Assembly: GCF_021172145.1 (NCBI RefSeq)
Contig: NZ_CP089095.1
Coordinates: 2,852,001 to 2,916,000 of the forward strand
DNA: 64,000 bases
Reading direction: 5' to 3'
DNA from: Flavobacterium cyclinae
GTDB taxonomy: Bacteria > Bacteroidota > Bacteroidia > Flavobacteriales > Flavobacteriaceae
Below, piece by piece: positions 26,221 through 34,808 of the stretch; position 1 is the stretch's first letter; each line of letters opens with the position of its first letter. The notes under the pieces are model-generated. The model was not told the origin of the DNA, did not search any database, and worked only from the letters and a program-made list of their open reading frames with translations. The translations under genes were made by a program, and so were the position numbers.

Positions 26221-26823
26221 ATGAAATCAATTACGATTAAAGGATCAGAAAGAGAAAACGTAGGTAAAAAGGCAACTAAAGCCGTACGTGATGCTGGAAT
26301 GGTTCCTTGCGTTATCTACGGAGGAAATCAACCAGTTCATTTTGTTGCAGACGAAAGAGCATTTAAAGATTTAGTTTACACTCCAAACGCGCACACAGTT
26401 GTAGTTGAGTTAAACGGAACGTCTTACAATGTTATTATGCAAGACATTCAGTTTCACCCAGTTTCTGATAAAATTTTACACATCGATTTCTTCCAATTAA
26501 GTGATAACAAAGAAATTATCATGGAAGTACCAGTTAAAGTTACAGGAACTTCTCCAGGGGTATTATTAGGAGGTGTTTTACGTTTAAACCAACGTCGTTT
26601 AAAAGTAAAAGCTTTACCTAAAAACTTACCTGACTTTGTTGAAGCTAACATTTCAGAATTACAAATGGGTAACAAATTATATGTTACAAAAATTGAAACT
26701 AACAATTTCAAATTAATGCACCCAGATAATACTGTAGTATGTCAAGTGAGAATTTCTCGTGCGGCAATGAAAGCAGCTCAAGAAGCAGCAAAAGCAGAAA
26801 AAGGAGCAAAAAAGAAAAAATAA
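26221..26823 (+). CDS. rplY: 50S ribosomal protein L25/Ctc, long form
   Basis: This 200-residue protein binds 5S rRNA. The N-terminal L25 domain runs to about residue 90 ([14 protein letters not shown], then [15 protein letters not shown]). A TL5/Ctc C-terminal domain (about 95-185) follows, so it is the long form. The last 20 residues are Ala/Lys-rich and should be disordered. It lies between prs and pth. Confidence 0.97.
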   Translation: MKSITIKGSERENVGKKATKAVRDAGMVPCVIYGGNQPVHFVADERAFKDLVYTPNAHTVVVELNGTSYNVIMQDIQFHPVSDKILHIDFFQLSDNKEIIMEVPVKVTGTSPGVLLGGVLRLNQRRLKVKALPKNLPDFVEANISELQMGNKLYVTKIETNNFKLMHPDNTVVCQVRISRAAMKAAQEAAKAEKGAKKKK

Positions 26824-26846
26824 TTTCTTTACAAACCATACAAAAG

Positions 26847-26875
26847 AAGCATCAGTATTTACTGGTGCTTTTTTT
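26847..26875 (+). terminator. Terminator of prs-rplY
   Basis: An 11-bp stem with one G-U pair (AAGCATCAGTA/TACTGGTGCTT), a 2-nt centre that in practice opens to a larger loop, and a run of seven T lie 24 nt past the rplY stop. Confidence 0.85.
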
Positions 26876-26902
26876 ATGCTTTCCATATTCTAAACTTTGC
26901 AG

Positions 26903-26910
26903 TATTTTTG
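26903..26910 (+). promoter_or_regulatory. -7 box of the pth promoter, adjacent to the start codon
   Basis: TATTTTTG matches TAnnTTTG and ends 4 nt before the ATG at 26915, predicting a leaderless mRNA. It also supports that ATG over a start at 26897, which would lie upstream of the promoter box. Confidence 0.65.
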
Positions 26911-26914
26911 CAAT

Positions 26915-27532
26915 ATGAATTGGTTATCAAATCTATTTAAGAAACAAAAAGAAGACAGTTTACCCATGAAAAAATTCCTAATCGTTGGGCTTGGAAATAT
27001 TGGCTCAGAATATGCAAATACACGACACAATATAGGATTTAAAGTTTTAGATTATTTAGCTCATAGAGAAGGGATTTCTTTTCAAACTGTAAAATTGGGT
27101 GAAGTAGCAGAACTAAAAATCAAAGGAAGGACCATAATATTACTTAAGCCAAACACGTATATGAATCTGAGTGGGAAAGCAGTAAAATATTGGTTAGAGA
27201 AAGAAAACATCGAAAAAGAAAATATGTTGGTTATAACCGATGATTTGAATTTAGCATTTGGCACCATCCGAATCAAAACCAAAGGAAGCGATGGTGGCCA
27301 TAATGGACTTAAAAATATTCAATTATTATTAAATTCAACGGAATATCCTCGTTATAGATTTGGTATCAGTGATGCCTTTAAAAAAGGCCAACAAGTAGAT
27401 TATGTGCTAGGCGAGTGGACAGAAGAAGAAAAAGAAAAACTAAAAGAGCGCCTTGAAGTTAGTTCAGAAATCATAAAATCTTTTGCTTTAGCAGGATTAA
27501 ACAACACCATGAACACCTATAATGGTAAATAA
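26915..27532 (+). CDS. pth: Peptidyl-tRNA hydrolase
   Basis: This 205-residue enzyme frees tRNA from peptidyl-tRNA dropped by ribosomes. The core shows FLIVGLGNIGSEYANTRHNIGF with the catalytic His, LLKPNTYMNLSGKAV, ITDDLNLAFGTIRIKTKGSDGGHNGLKN and the C-terminal YVLGEW. An N-terminal extension of about 23 residues (MNWLSNLFKKQKEDSLP) precedes the usual Met start at MKKFLIVG; flavobacterial homologues commonly have it. An internal start at that Met remains possible. Confidence 0.95.
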   Translation: MNWLSNLFKKQKEDSLPMKKFLIVGLGNIGSEYANTRHNIGFKVLDYLAHREGISFQTVKLGEVAELKIKGRTIILLKPNTYMNLSGKAVKYWLEKENIEKENMLVITDDLNLAFGTIRIKTKGSDGGHNGLKNIQLLLNSTEYPRYRFGISDAFKKGQQVDYVLGEWTEEEKEKLKERLEVSSEIIKSFALAGLNNTMNTYNGK

Positions 27533-27562
27533 AAAAGGGAAGATTAAATACTTCCCTTTTTT
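27531..27562. terminator. Bidirectional terminator between pth and the metalloprotease
   Basis: A 12-bp perfect stem (AAAAAAGGGAAG/CTTCCCTTTTTT) with an 8-nt loop has T runs on both strands. It starts at the pth stop codon and lies 19 nt from the convergent gene end at 27581. Confidence 0.88.
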
Positions 27563-27580
27563 GTTAATTTTCAAAATAAA

Positions 27581-30500
27581 TTATTGGATTACAATTTTCT
27601 TAACTTCTTTTCTAGAACCATCTTGAACTGTAACAAGATAAATACCAGATTGAACATTTTCTAATTGTAAAGACTCATTAAATAATCCATTTGAATTATA
27701 TGATTTATTAAAAATTTCTCTACCTCTCACATCGTGAACATTAACTTTAATTTCATTACCTGATGTTGAAGTAAATTGAATATTAAAATTACCATTATTT
27801 GGATTTGGATAAACAAGTAAATCTCCAATACTTAATTCGTTTTCATCAACACTTAAAGTTTGAACTGAACAAATATTTAAACTCCAACTATCTAAAGATC
27901 CTCCATCCTGATTAAATGCGTCTAAAATTCTTAATGTCCAAGTTCCTGTTGAATTTTCGCCATTAAAAGCAGACAACGCCTGAGTAGGTTGAACAACACC
28001 AGAAATTCCAGGGTTTGATCCACAAACAACAGTAGAACCTGAATCATCAAATGTTGCCACAATATTTTGAATATTAGCACTTGTACATGGTCTTGCGAAC
28101 AATTGAACTTGAGTTCCAGCAGGTGAAATTAAAGTTGCTGTTAAATCATTTATCCATGTATGTGTTAAATTCATCGTTAAATTAATATCGCTAATTACTA
28201 CCCCTGAAGGAATATTTAATGTAGATTCTATAGTAACATTTGCAGTTGTGGCAATTACCAAAGGCACATCAATAGAATTCAAAGATCCTGAACAAACTCC
28301 TGTTGTAAATTTACTTTCAGTACTAAACACTCCGCTACAACCTGAGTTTTTAGGTTTTATTCTCCAATAATAAACAGTGCCTTCAGCTAATCCAGACAAC
28401 GAAAAGGAGTTTGTATTTGAACTTGTTGCTATAAAAATATTAGTAAATGCAATATCTGTTGCTACTTCAACATCATAAGATGTAGCATTAGGATCTGCTA
28501 CCCAAGTTAAATCAAAACTTGTTCCTAATCCTACAGCATTATTTGCTGGAGAAGTTAAACTAGGAGTTCCAAAGTTTGCGTTTAACAAATCTAAGTAAAA
28601 CATAGCGCTTTTTGTAACAGAACCTGAAGTAGCTGTAACTGTAATTCCATATACATTTGGAGTAATTCCTGCTGTATTAGAAACTGTCATAACAACATTT
28701 CCATTTGCTGAAATGGAAGTTGGAGAAAAAGAAACAGTGGTTCCTGCAGGATTTCCAGAAGCACTAAAAGTTGTTGTTCCAGAAAAACCACCTAATGCTT
28801 GATAATTAATTGTATATGATACAGAAGAACCTTGACAAATAGATTTATTTTGTTCTCCTTCAACTCCATTAAACGAAATATTCATAGTACTCGTTGGGGC
28901 TGTAATAGAAAAATTCGAATTAGAAACATCAAAAAAGATATTATCCCATCCTTTAACCATAATTCGATTAGTTGTACCAACAGTATTTGGAACAGAAATT
29001 ATCTCAGAACCATCATTAGGTACTTTACTTGCTAATAATATTGGAAAAGATGTTCCTCCATTAGTTGACAAGTAAATATCAACATATTTTGCATTAATTC
29101 CGTTTACATCAGTTCCCGCAACATCCCATGTAACATTTTGATTGGTACCTGCTTGCCAAGAAACGGCAGTATTAGGTGAATTTACAACAAAAGGACCTGC
29201 AACACCATTAACTGTTACTTTCATTAAATCTGTTGCTGTTTGCCCAACTCCTGAAACATTATCTCTTACAGTTAATGAAAAATTTAAGTCTCTAGCTACA
29301 GATGGACAAACCTCCCAAGTATTAGAAGTAGCACCTGTTAACACAGTTGCCATACTTGGCATATATCGTATTGGAGAAGATGTTCCCCAAATCGATCTAA
29401 ACATTGGACCAACAGCACGAGTTGGAGTTGGCGCAGCAGTAGAGTTTGGATTTCCTGGGTCATTTTGTTCCCAAGTATAGGTAATTGGATTTCCATCAGG
29501 ATCTGAACCTTGTCCAACCAACATAAAAGCAGTTGATTTTGGGATTATATAATCTCTACCTGCATCTGCTGTAGGTGGATTATTTGCAAAATTTGTTAAT
29601 GGTAATGTTGGTTGACTAACGCCAAATTTTACATTATCCATAATATCTCTAATATTTACATATGTAAAATAGGCATCACTATTATTTTGAACGTTTGTTG
29701 GACAAATTCCGGCATACCCCATAATAGTAGACCCTGAACCTGGCTCAACCTCTGTTAATCCACTTCCAGATCTACAATTTGAACTACTTTGAGTGTGATA
29801 ACCTCCAAATTGGTGACCCATTTCATGAGCAACATAATCAATATCAAAAGCATCACCAGTTGGGTTTGAACGTCCTGTATAGCCTGTTCCTTTATGAAAA
29901 CCACCATTTGCATTAGTACTTGTACTACATACACACCCAATGCAGCCTGCATTTCCTCCACCAGTTGTATTAAAATTGTGACCGATATCATAGCTATTGA
30001 ATCCAATATTTGTATCAATGGTTTGCCCTGTTTTAATATTCCATTCATTGCTCCAAGGATCAGTATTTGTTGCGCCTATATATATTAAAGCATCATTATT
30101 TGCCACAAAAATCATAGTTATGGCTAAGTCATTTTCATAAACTCCATTAACACGAGTCATAGTTATAGCCATTTGAGCTTGTACTCTAGATTTTTGAGTA
30201 GCAATTGGATCGGCAGTATTTCCTCTAAAGATATTTCCGTACTCTGCAGTACAAGACTGAGCTAATCGATACGTTCTTAATACTTTATCGTCAGTATCCG
30301 CTCTAAATAATGCATTTGCTCTTCTGTCGTTTTCTAATGAAGGTAAATGAACATCTTCTCTTGTTAAACACTCAAAAGTTTGTCCATCTGACAATAAACT
30401 TGCTTTGTTATATACAATGTAATTTAATCTGTTTTCGGTATATGGATCTATGAACGCCGTACTTTTTCCTGCAGACAATGTCATAGAATGCAAACCAAAC

Positions 30501-30892
30501 TCAGTAACGGAAAATCTAGCAACAGCAGTTTTATCATCTAAACCATTACCAACATAAGATTTAATTGTAGGAAACTTCTCTGCTAAACCTTTTTCCATAA
30601 TTGGAGTTTCTAAAACACTAAAACGTTCTAATTTACCTTCAGCATTTGGTAATTGTATTACCACATTAGAGGTTCCTTGAAATTCACCTCTAATAGGTGC
30701 ATTTCTTAACTGTTCTTTTAAAACTTGAAGGTTTAAATTCCAAAGTGTAAATTCTTTTGGAGACGATGCTCTTCTAACTTTTGTTTCGTTTTCAATAGCC
30801 TTTTCATCTATTTTATTCCACAAAGATTTTTGTTGAGCATTTACAATAAGCGAATAAAACGCCATTATAAAAATTAGTAATTTTTTTTTCAT
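27581..30892 (-). CDS. T9SS reprolysin-like zinc metalloprotease (copy 1)
   Basis: This 1,103-residue secreted protein has a signal peptide (MKKKLLIFIMAFYSLIVNAQ), a pro-region to about residue 200, and a metzincin catalytic domain with HEMGHQFGGYH (His356, Glu357, His360, His366). A PKD/Ig-like segment (about 465-570), further Ig-like regions, a fibronectin type III domain (TSPANNAVGLGTSFDLTW), and a proprotein-convertase P domain (about 870-1005; TATLISPAGTQVQL, SWSLNICS) follow. The end is a T9SS type A sorting domain (LLVYPNPNNGNFNIQF to KKIVIQ). It should be a surface or secreted endopeptidase. It is tandem with the paralogue at 31018-33735. Confidence 0.95.
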   Translation of the reverse strand: MKKKLLIFIMAFYSLIVNAQQKSLWNKIDEKAIENETKVRRASSPKEFTLWNLNLQVLKEQLRNAPIRGEFQGTSNVVIQLPNAEGKLERFSVLETPIMEKGLAEKFPTIKSYVGNGLDDKTAVARFSVTEFGLHSMTLSAGKSTAFIDPYTENRLNYIVYNKASLLSDGQTFECLTREDVHLPSLENDRRANALFRADTDDKVLRTYRLAQSCTAEYGNIFRGNTADPIATQKSRVQAQMAITMTRVNGVYENDLAITMIFVANNDALIYIGATNTDPWSNEWNIKTGQTIDTNIGFNSYDIGHNFNTTGGGNAGCIGCVCSTSTNANGGFHKGTGYTGRSNPTGDAFDIDYVAHEMGHQFGGYHTQSSSNCRSGSGLTEVEPGSGSTIMGYAGICPTNVQNNSDAYFTYVNIRDIMDNVKFGVSQPTLPLTNFANNPPTADAGRDYIIPKSTAFMLVGQGSDPDGNPITYTWEQNDPGNPNSTAAPTPTRAVGPMFRSIWGTSSPIRYMPSMATVLTGATSNTWEVCPSVARDLNFSLTVRDNVSGVGQTATDLMKVTVNGVAGPFVVNSPNTAVSWQAGTNQNVTWDVAGTDVNGINAKYVDIYLSTNGGTSFPILLASKVPNDGSEIISVPNTVGTTNRIMVKGWDNIFFDVSNSNFSITAPTSTMNISFNGVEGEQNKSICQGSSVSYTINYQALGGFSGTTTFSASGNPAGTTVSFSPTSISANGNVVMTVSNTAGITPNVYGITVTATSGSVTKSAMFYLDLLNANFGTPSLTSPANNAVGLGTSFDLTWVADPNATSYDVEVATDIAFTNIFIATSSNTNSFSLSGLAEGTVYYWRIKPKNSGCSGVFSTESKFTTGVCSGSLNSIDVPLVIATTANVTIESTLNIPSGVVISDINLTMNLTHTWINDLTATLISPAGTQVQLFARPCTSANIQNIVATFDDSGSTVVCGSNPGISGVVQPTQALSAFNGENSTGTWTLRILDAFNQDGGSLDSWSLNICSVQTLSVDENELSIGDLLVYPNPNNGNFNIQFTSTSGNEIKVNVHDVRGREIFNKSYNSNGLFNESLQLENVQSGIYLVTVQDGSRKEVKKIVIQ

Positions 30893-30920
30893 ATTTAGGG
30901 GTAAATTAAAAATTAATTAA

Positions 30921-30928
30921 CAAATATA
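30921..30928 (-). promoter_or_regulatory. -7 box of metalloprotease copy 1
   Basis: The minus strand reads TATATTTG (TAnnTTTG), 28 nt upstream of the ATG at 30892. The terminator of the upstream copy lies just before it, so each copy has its own transcription unit. Confidence 0.55.
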
Positions 30929-30963
30929 TATTTTTTTTCGAAAAAAAATATTTTTTACACAAA

Positions 30964-30991
30964 AAAAGAGAAGACTATTGCCTTCTCTTTT
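30964..30991 (-). terminator. Terminator of metalloprotease copy 2
   Basis: A 10-bp stem (AAAAGAGAAG/CTTCTCTTTT) with an 8-nt loop is followed by a T run on the minus strand, 26 nt past the stop codon at 31018. Confidence 0.82.
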
Positions 30992-31017
30992 AAAATATTA
31001 AGTAAAAATATTACAGA

Positions 31018-33735
31018 TTATTGGATAACAATTTTCTTAACTTCTTTTCTAGAACCATCTTCAACTGTTACTAAATAAACACCAGATTGAACATTATCTA
31101 ATTGTAGATTTTCATTAAAAAATCCATTGTTATCATAAGATTTATTGAATATCTCTCTACCTCTAATGTCATGTACATTTACTTTAATTTCATTTCCAGA
31201 GTTAGAATTAAACTGAATAGTAAAATTACCATTATTAGGGTTAGGATATATTGAGAAATTTTCTAACCCGAAAGATTCAGAGTTTAATGTAACTGTTTGA
31301 GTACAAATTTCAATAGACCAATTTCCTATTGAACCAGTATCCCCAGTAAAATAATCAACCGCTAAAAGCGTCCAAGTACCATCATTATTTTTACCATTAA
31401 AATTAGAAAGTAACCCATTAGGCTTCCAAGTTCCTGAAGTTGCTGTACATCCCGTTGTTGGAACAGTTGTTGCCGCAGCATCATCAAAAACATATTCTAA
31501 AGATCCTGGAGTATTATCACAATTCCTGTTCCATAATAAAACTTGTGTAGCGTCTGGGTGATTAATCGCAATAACTAAATCTTCGATATAAGAATGTGCA
31601 AATCCCAAAGTTACATTTACATCAGATATTGTAGAAGACGGACCAGGTACATTAATTGTTTTAGAAACAACAGTGCCGGCAACATTATTACCTCCTCCAT
31701 CAGGAACAGGTAACACTGTATTATTACTGTAAGTCATACATGTAGTTGAAACAACATAACCAATAGAAAAATTAGGAGATACCGCATAATAAACATTTCC
31801 AACTGCTTCAACTAAAATTCTACAATTTACTGCAGCGGTTGCTGGCATGGTAACAACTTCAGAACCATCATTAGGAGTATTTGCTAATAAAGTTGTAAAT
31901 GTTGCTCCATCATCAGTTGATAATAAAATATTTACATTTGATGTGTTAATTCCATTTGCATTTGTTCCAGCAACATTCCAAGTAACAGTTTGAGAACTGT
32001 TTGTATTCCAAGAAGCATTCGCAGCTGGACTTGTAACAGTAAATGGACCAGCGGCAGCCACAGTAGTAACTGTCATGTTTGCTCTAGCTGTTTGTCCTCC
32101 ATTAGGTGTTTGGTTATCCCTAACTGTTAGAGCAAAGTTTAATGTTCTACCAACATTAGGAGTAACTTCCCAAGTTGGTGTTAAATTTCCTGATAAAACA
32201 CTAGCAAAATTAGGAAAATATCTTTTATTCGATGTTGATGGATTTATTGATCTATAAACAGGCCCTGTAGTTTGAGTAGCTGTCGGATAATTTGTTCCAG
32301 CAGCCGCATTAGTTTGCTCCCAACAGTAAGTTAAAGAAGCACCCGCATTCGCATCAGTTGCATTACCAGTTAATACAAACGCAGTACCTTTTGGAATTGT
32401 ATAGTTTGACAATGCTGAAATTACTGGGGCATTATTACCATTAGCTGCTTGAGGAGCACAATTACCTGAGCCTACCATAACTGCATTCATACTTGCAATA
32501 CTAACCGCATGAAAATAAGGGTCAGAATTTGATTGTACATTTTCTTCACATATTCCAGCATAAGCCATAATAGTAGATCCACTTCCTGGTTCTACAGCAT
32601 TTGCATTACTAACATTACCTGAATCACAATTCCCAGCAGTATCATCATTTGAACTAAAAGTGTGAGGCCCTCCAAATTGATGCCCCATTTCATGAGCTAC
32701 ATAATCAATATCATATGGATCCCCTACTGGCGAAGGAGAACCAGTAATTCCTCTAGCTTTGTTAGCTGCGTTACATACAACACCTAATCCAGCTAAGCCT
32801 CCACCACCTGTACTCACAGTATGTCCAATATCAAAATTTGCAGTTCCTATTGTAGATGTAATAATTGATTGACTTTCATTAATTAACAAACCTGCATTAT
32901 CATTAGAAAATGAATCAGAAGTAATAAAAATAATTTGGTCATTATTTGCTACTAAGTTCATTCTTAAAGACATGTCTCTTTCATAAATACCATTAACACG
33001 AGTCATTGTTACGTTCATTGCAGCTAAAACTGCTGCTTTTTTTTGTGTAGTAGTTCCAGCACTTAAACCTGCCGCATTAACATGAAAAGTAGCATACTCT
33101 ACTGTACATGCCATTGCTAATCTGTATTGTCTGAAAGTTCCATCAGTTGCCAAAACTTGGTTTTCTAAAACGCTTCTATTTAATTCAGCAATTTCTTCAT
33201 GGTTGTCTTTAAAGTGACATGCAAACGTTCTAACGGTATGAAGATTTTTTCTATTGTATACAATATAATTATTCAAATCTTTTGTATATGTATCAATATA
33301 ATAGGTGCCTTCATCACTTGAAGTTGACATTACATGTAATCCAAATAAAGTAACACTAAATCTTAATCTTACTGTTGGATTATCAATTCCAATTGCAATA
33401 TAAGATTTAATATCTGGATATCTATCCGCTAACCCTTTTTCCATAATTGGCGCTTCAAAAACTTTAAAATTTGAAAGTTCTCCATTTGAATTTGGAAAAC
33501 TTACTATAGTTCTTGAATCAATCCCTTCAGTATCTAAAGGCGCTCCTATTAAGGATTGTTTGAATGCATTAAAATCTAAATGCATAATTTCATAAACAGT
33601 AGGAACCGAAGCTCTTTCCATTTTTTCATGACTAGCTAATTTCTCTACAGAAACTTTAGTCCATAATTTATTTTGCCCAAAAGATAAACTTGCAAACAAA
33701 ACAAAAATTAATAAAAATTGTAATTTTTTCATCAT
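31018..33735 (-). CDS. T9SS reprolysin-like zinc metalloprotease (copy 2)
   Basis: This 905-residue protein is a shorter paralogue of copy 1: signal peptide (MMKKLQFLLIFVLFASLSFG), pro-region, metzincin site HEMGHQFGGPH (His348, Glu349, His352, His358), PKD/Ig-like segment, P domain (TISDVNVTLGFAHSYIEDLV) and T9SS sorting domain ending in KKIVIQ. It lacks the fibronectin type III part of copy 1. The C-terminal 75 residues of the two copies are nearly the same. An open frame extends to 33864, but the Met at 33735 (or 33732) gives the signal peptide and is chosen; the extension would also run over the ribF promoter and start. Confidence 0.94.
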   Translation of the reverse strand: MMKKLQFLLIFVLFASLSFGQNKLWTKVSVEKLASHEKMERASVPTVYEIMHLDFNAFKQSLIGAPLDTEGIDSRTIVSFPNSNGELSNFKVFEAPIMEKGLADRYPDIKSYIAIGIDNPTVRLRFSVTLFGLHVMSTSSDEGTYYIDTYTKDLNNYIVYNRKNLHTVRTFACHFKDNHEEIAELNRSVLENQVLATDGTFRQYRLAMACTVEYATFHVNAAGLSAGTTTQKKAAVLAAMNVTMTRVNGIYERDMSLRMNLVANNDQIIFITSDSFSNDNAGLLINESQSIITSTIGTANFDIGHTVSTGGGGLAGLGVVCNAANKARGITGSPSPVGDPYDIDYVAHEMGHQFGGPHTFSSNDDTAGNCDSGNVSNANAVEPGSGSTIMAYAGICEENVQSNSDPYFHAVSIASMNAVMVGSGNCAPQAANGNNAPVISALSNYTIPKGTAFVLTGNATDANAGASLTYCWEQTNAAAGTNYPTATQTTGPVYRSINPSTSNKRYFPNFASVLSGNLTPTWEVTPNVGRTLNFALTVRDNQTPNGGQTARANMTVTTVAAAGPFTVTSPAANASWNTNSSQTVTWNVAGTNANGINTSNVNILLSTDDGATFTTLLANTPNDGSEVVTMPATAAVNCRILVEAVGNVYYAVSPNFSIGYVVSTTCMTYSNNTVLPVPDGGGNNVAGTVVSKTINVPGPSSTISDVNVTLGFAHSYIEDLVIAINHPDATQVLLWNRNCDNTPGSLEYVFDDAAATTVPTTGCTATSGTWKPNGLLSNFNGKNNDGTWTLLAVDYFTGDTGSIGNWSIEICTQTVTLNSESFGLENFSIYPNPNNGNFTIQFNSNSGNEIKVNVHDIRGREIFNKSYDNNGFFNENLQLDNVQSGVYLVTVEDGSRKEVKKIVIQ

Positions 33736-33765
33736 TAGTTGATTAATAATTTGGTTTATGTAAAA

Positions 33766-33773
33766 CAAATGTA
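33766..33773 (-). promoter_or_regulatory. -7 box of metalloprotease copy 2
   Basis: The minus strand reads TACATTTG (TAnnTTTG), 30 nt upstream of the start at 33735. Confidence 0.55.
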
Positions 33774-33825
33774 ATAAAAAAATAAAAACAATAAGCTTTA
33801 TTACTCTTTTAATAAATATAGAATT

Positions 33826-33833
33826 TATATTTG
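33826..33833 (+). promoter_or_regulatory. -7 box of the ribF promoter
   Basis: TATATTTG matches TAnnTTTG and ends 12 nt before the TTG start at 33846. A TTG at 33831 lies inside this box and therefore cannot be the start codon. Confidence 0.6.
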
Positions 33834-33845
33834 CAGAAAAAAATC

Positions 33846-34778
33846 TTGAAAACATACCATTCAATATTTAATTTTTCTTCTTCTAAGAAAACGATTGTGA
33901 CTATTGGAACATTTGATGGTGTTCACATAGGGCATAAGTCCATTTTAGATAGATTAAAAAATGAAACTAACAATGGTGAGTTTTTGTCACTTGTCTTGAC
34001 ATTTTTCCCTCATCCTAGAATGGTTCTTAATCAGGATTCCTCTATAAAACTTTTGAATACGATTGAGGAAAAAACTACTTTATTAGAATGTTATGGAATT
34101 GACGCTTTAATTATTCATCCATTTGATGCTGCATTTTCAAATTTAACCGCTGAAGAATTTGTTAAGAGTGTTTTAGTTAACCAATTGAATGTTCAAAAAA
34201 TAATTATTGGCCATGACCACAGATTTGGAAAAAACAGAACTGCTAACATTGATGATTTAATTAATTTTGGACAAAAATATAATTTTAATGTTGAGCAAAT
34301 TGGCGCACAAGAAATAGATGAAATTGCTATTAGTTCAACCAAAATCAGAAAAGCTTTATTAGAGGGAAATATTACATTAGCGAATCAATTTTTAGGATAT
34401 TCTTATTTCTTTTCTGGAAAAGTTATTGAAGGAAAAAAAATTGGTAGAACTTTAGGGTTTCCAACGGCTAATATTGAAATAAATGAAAACTACAAATTAT
34501 TACCTAAAAATGGGGCTTATGTGATTAGTTGTAATATTGATTCTTCGATTTATTATGGCATGATGAATATTGGAAATAATCCTACAATTGGAAATAACGA
34601 ACAATCTATAGAAGTACATTTTTTTGAATTGAACAAAAATCTTTACAACGAAAATCTAGAAATTTCAATTCTATATTACTTACGTGATGAACAGAAATTC
34701 AGTACAATTGAAGATTTAAAGATGCAACTTGAAAAAGACAAAAATTATTCTTTAAATTTCATAAATAACTTAAAATAA
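33846..34778 (+). CDS. ribF: Bifunctional riboflavin kinase/FAD synthetase
   Basis: This 310-residue enzyme converts riboflavin to FMN and then FAD. The N-terminal FAD synthetase domain has the nucleotidyltransferase motif IGTFDGVHIGH and IIGHDHRFGKNR plus the ISSTKIR motif. The C-terminal riboflavin kinase domain (about 185-305) has GRTLGFPTANI and GMMNIGNNPTIG with VHFFELNKNLY. No ATG exists near the conserved N-terminus; translation most likely starts at TTG 33846, giving MKTYHSIFNF, which fits flavobacterial homologues. It is divergent from metalloprotease copy 2. Confidence 0.95.
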   Translation: MKTYHSIFNFSSSKKTIVTIGTFDGVHIGHKSILDRLKNETNNGEFLSLVLTFFPHPRMVLNQDSSIKLLNTIEEKTTLLECYGIDALIIHPFDAAFSNLTAEEFVKSVLVNQLNVQKIIIGHDHRFGKNRTANIDDLINFGQKYNFNVEQIGAQEIDEIAISSTKIRKALLEGNITLANQFLGYSYFFSGKVIEGKKIGRTLGFPTANIEINENYKLLPKNGAYVISCNIDSSIYYGMMNIGNNPTIGNNEQSIEVHFFELNKNLYNENLEISILYYLRDEQKFSTIEDLKMQLEKDKNYSLNFINNLK

Positions 34779-34780
34779 CA

Positions 34781-34804
34781 AATCCCGATTAGTACATCGG
34801 GATT
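34781..34804. terminator. Hairpin between ribF and the M20 peptidase
   Basis: An 8-bp perfect stem (AATCCCGA/TCGGGATT) with an 8-nt loop lies 3 nt past the ribF stop and just after the convergent M20 gene end. The flanking T runs are weak, so termination is likely but not certain. Confidence 0.6.
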
Positions 34805-34808
34805 CATA

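Noticed and set aside
33736..33864. N-terminal extension of metalloprotease copy 2
   Set aside because: It would place 43 residues before an obvious signal peptide and run antisense over the ribF promoter and first codons.
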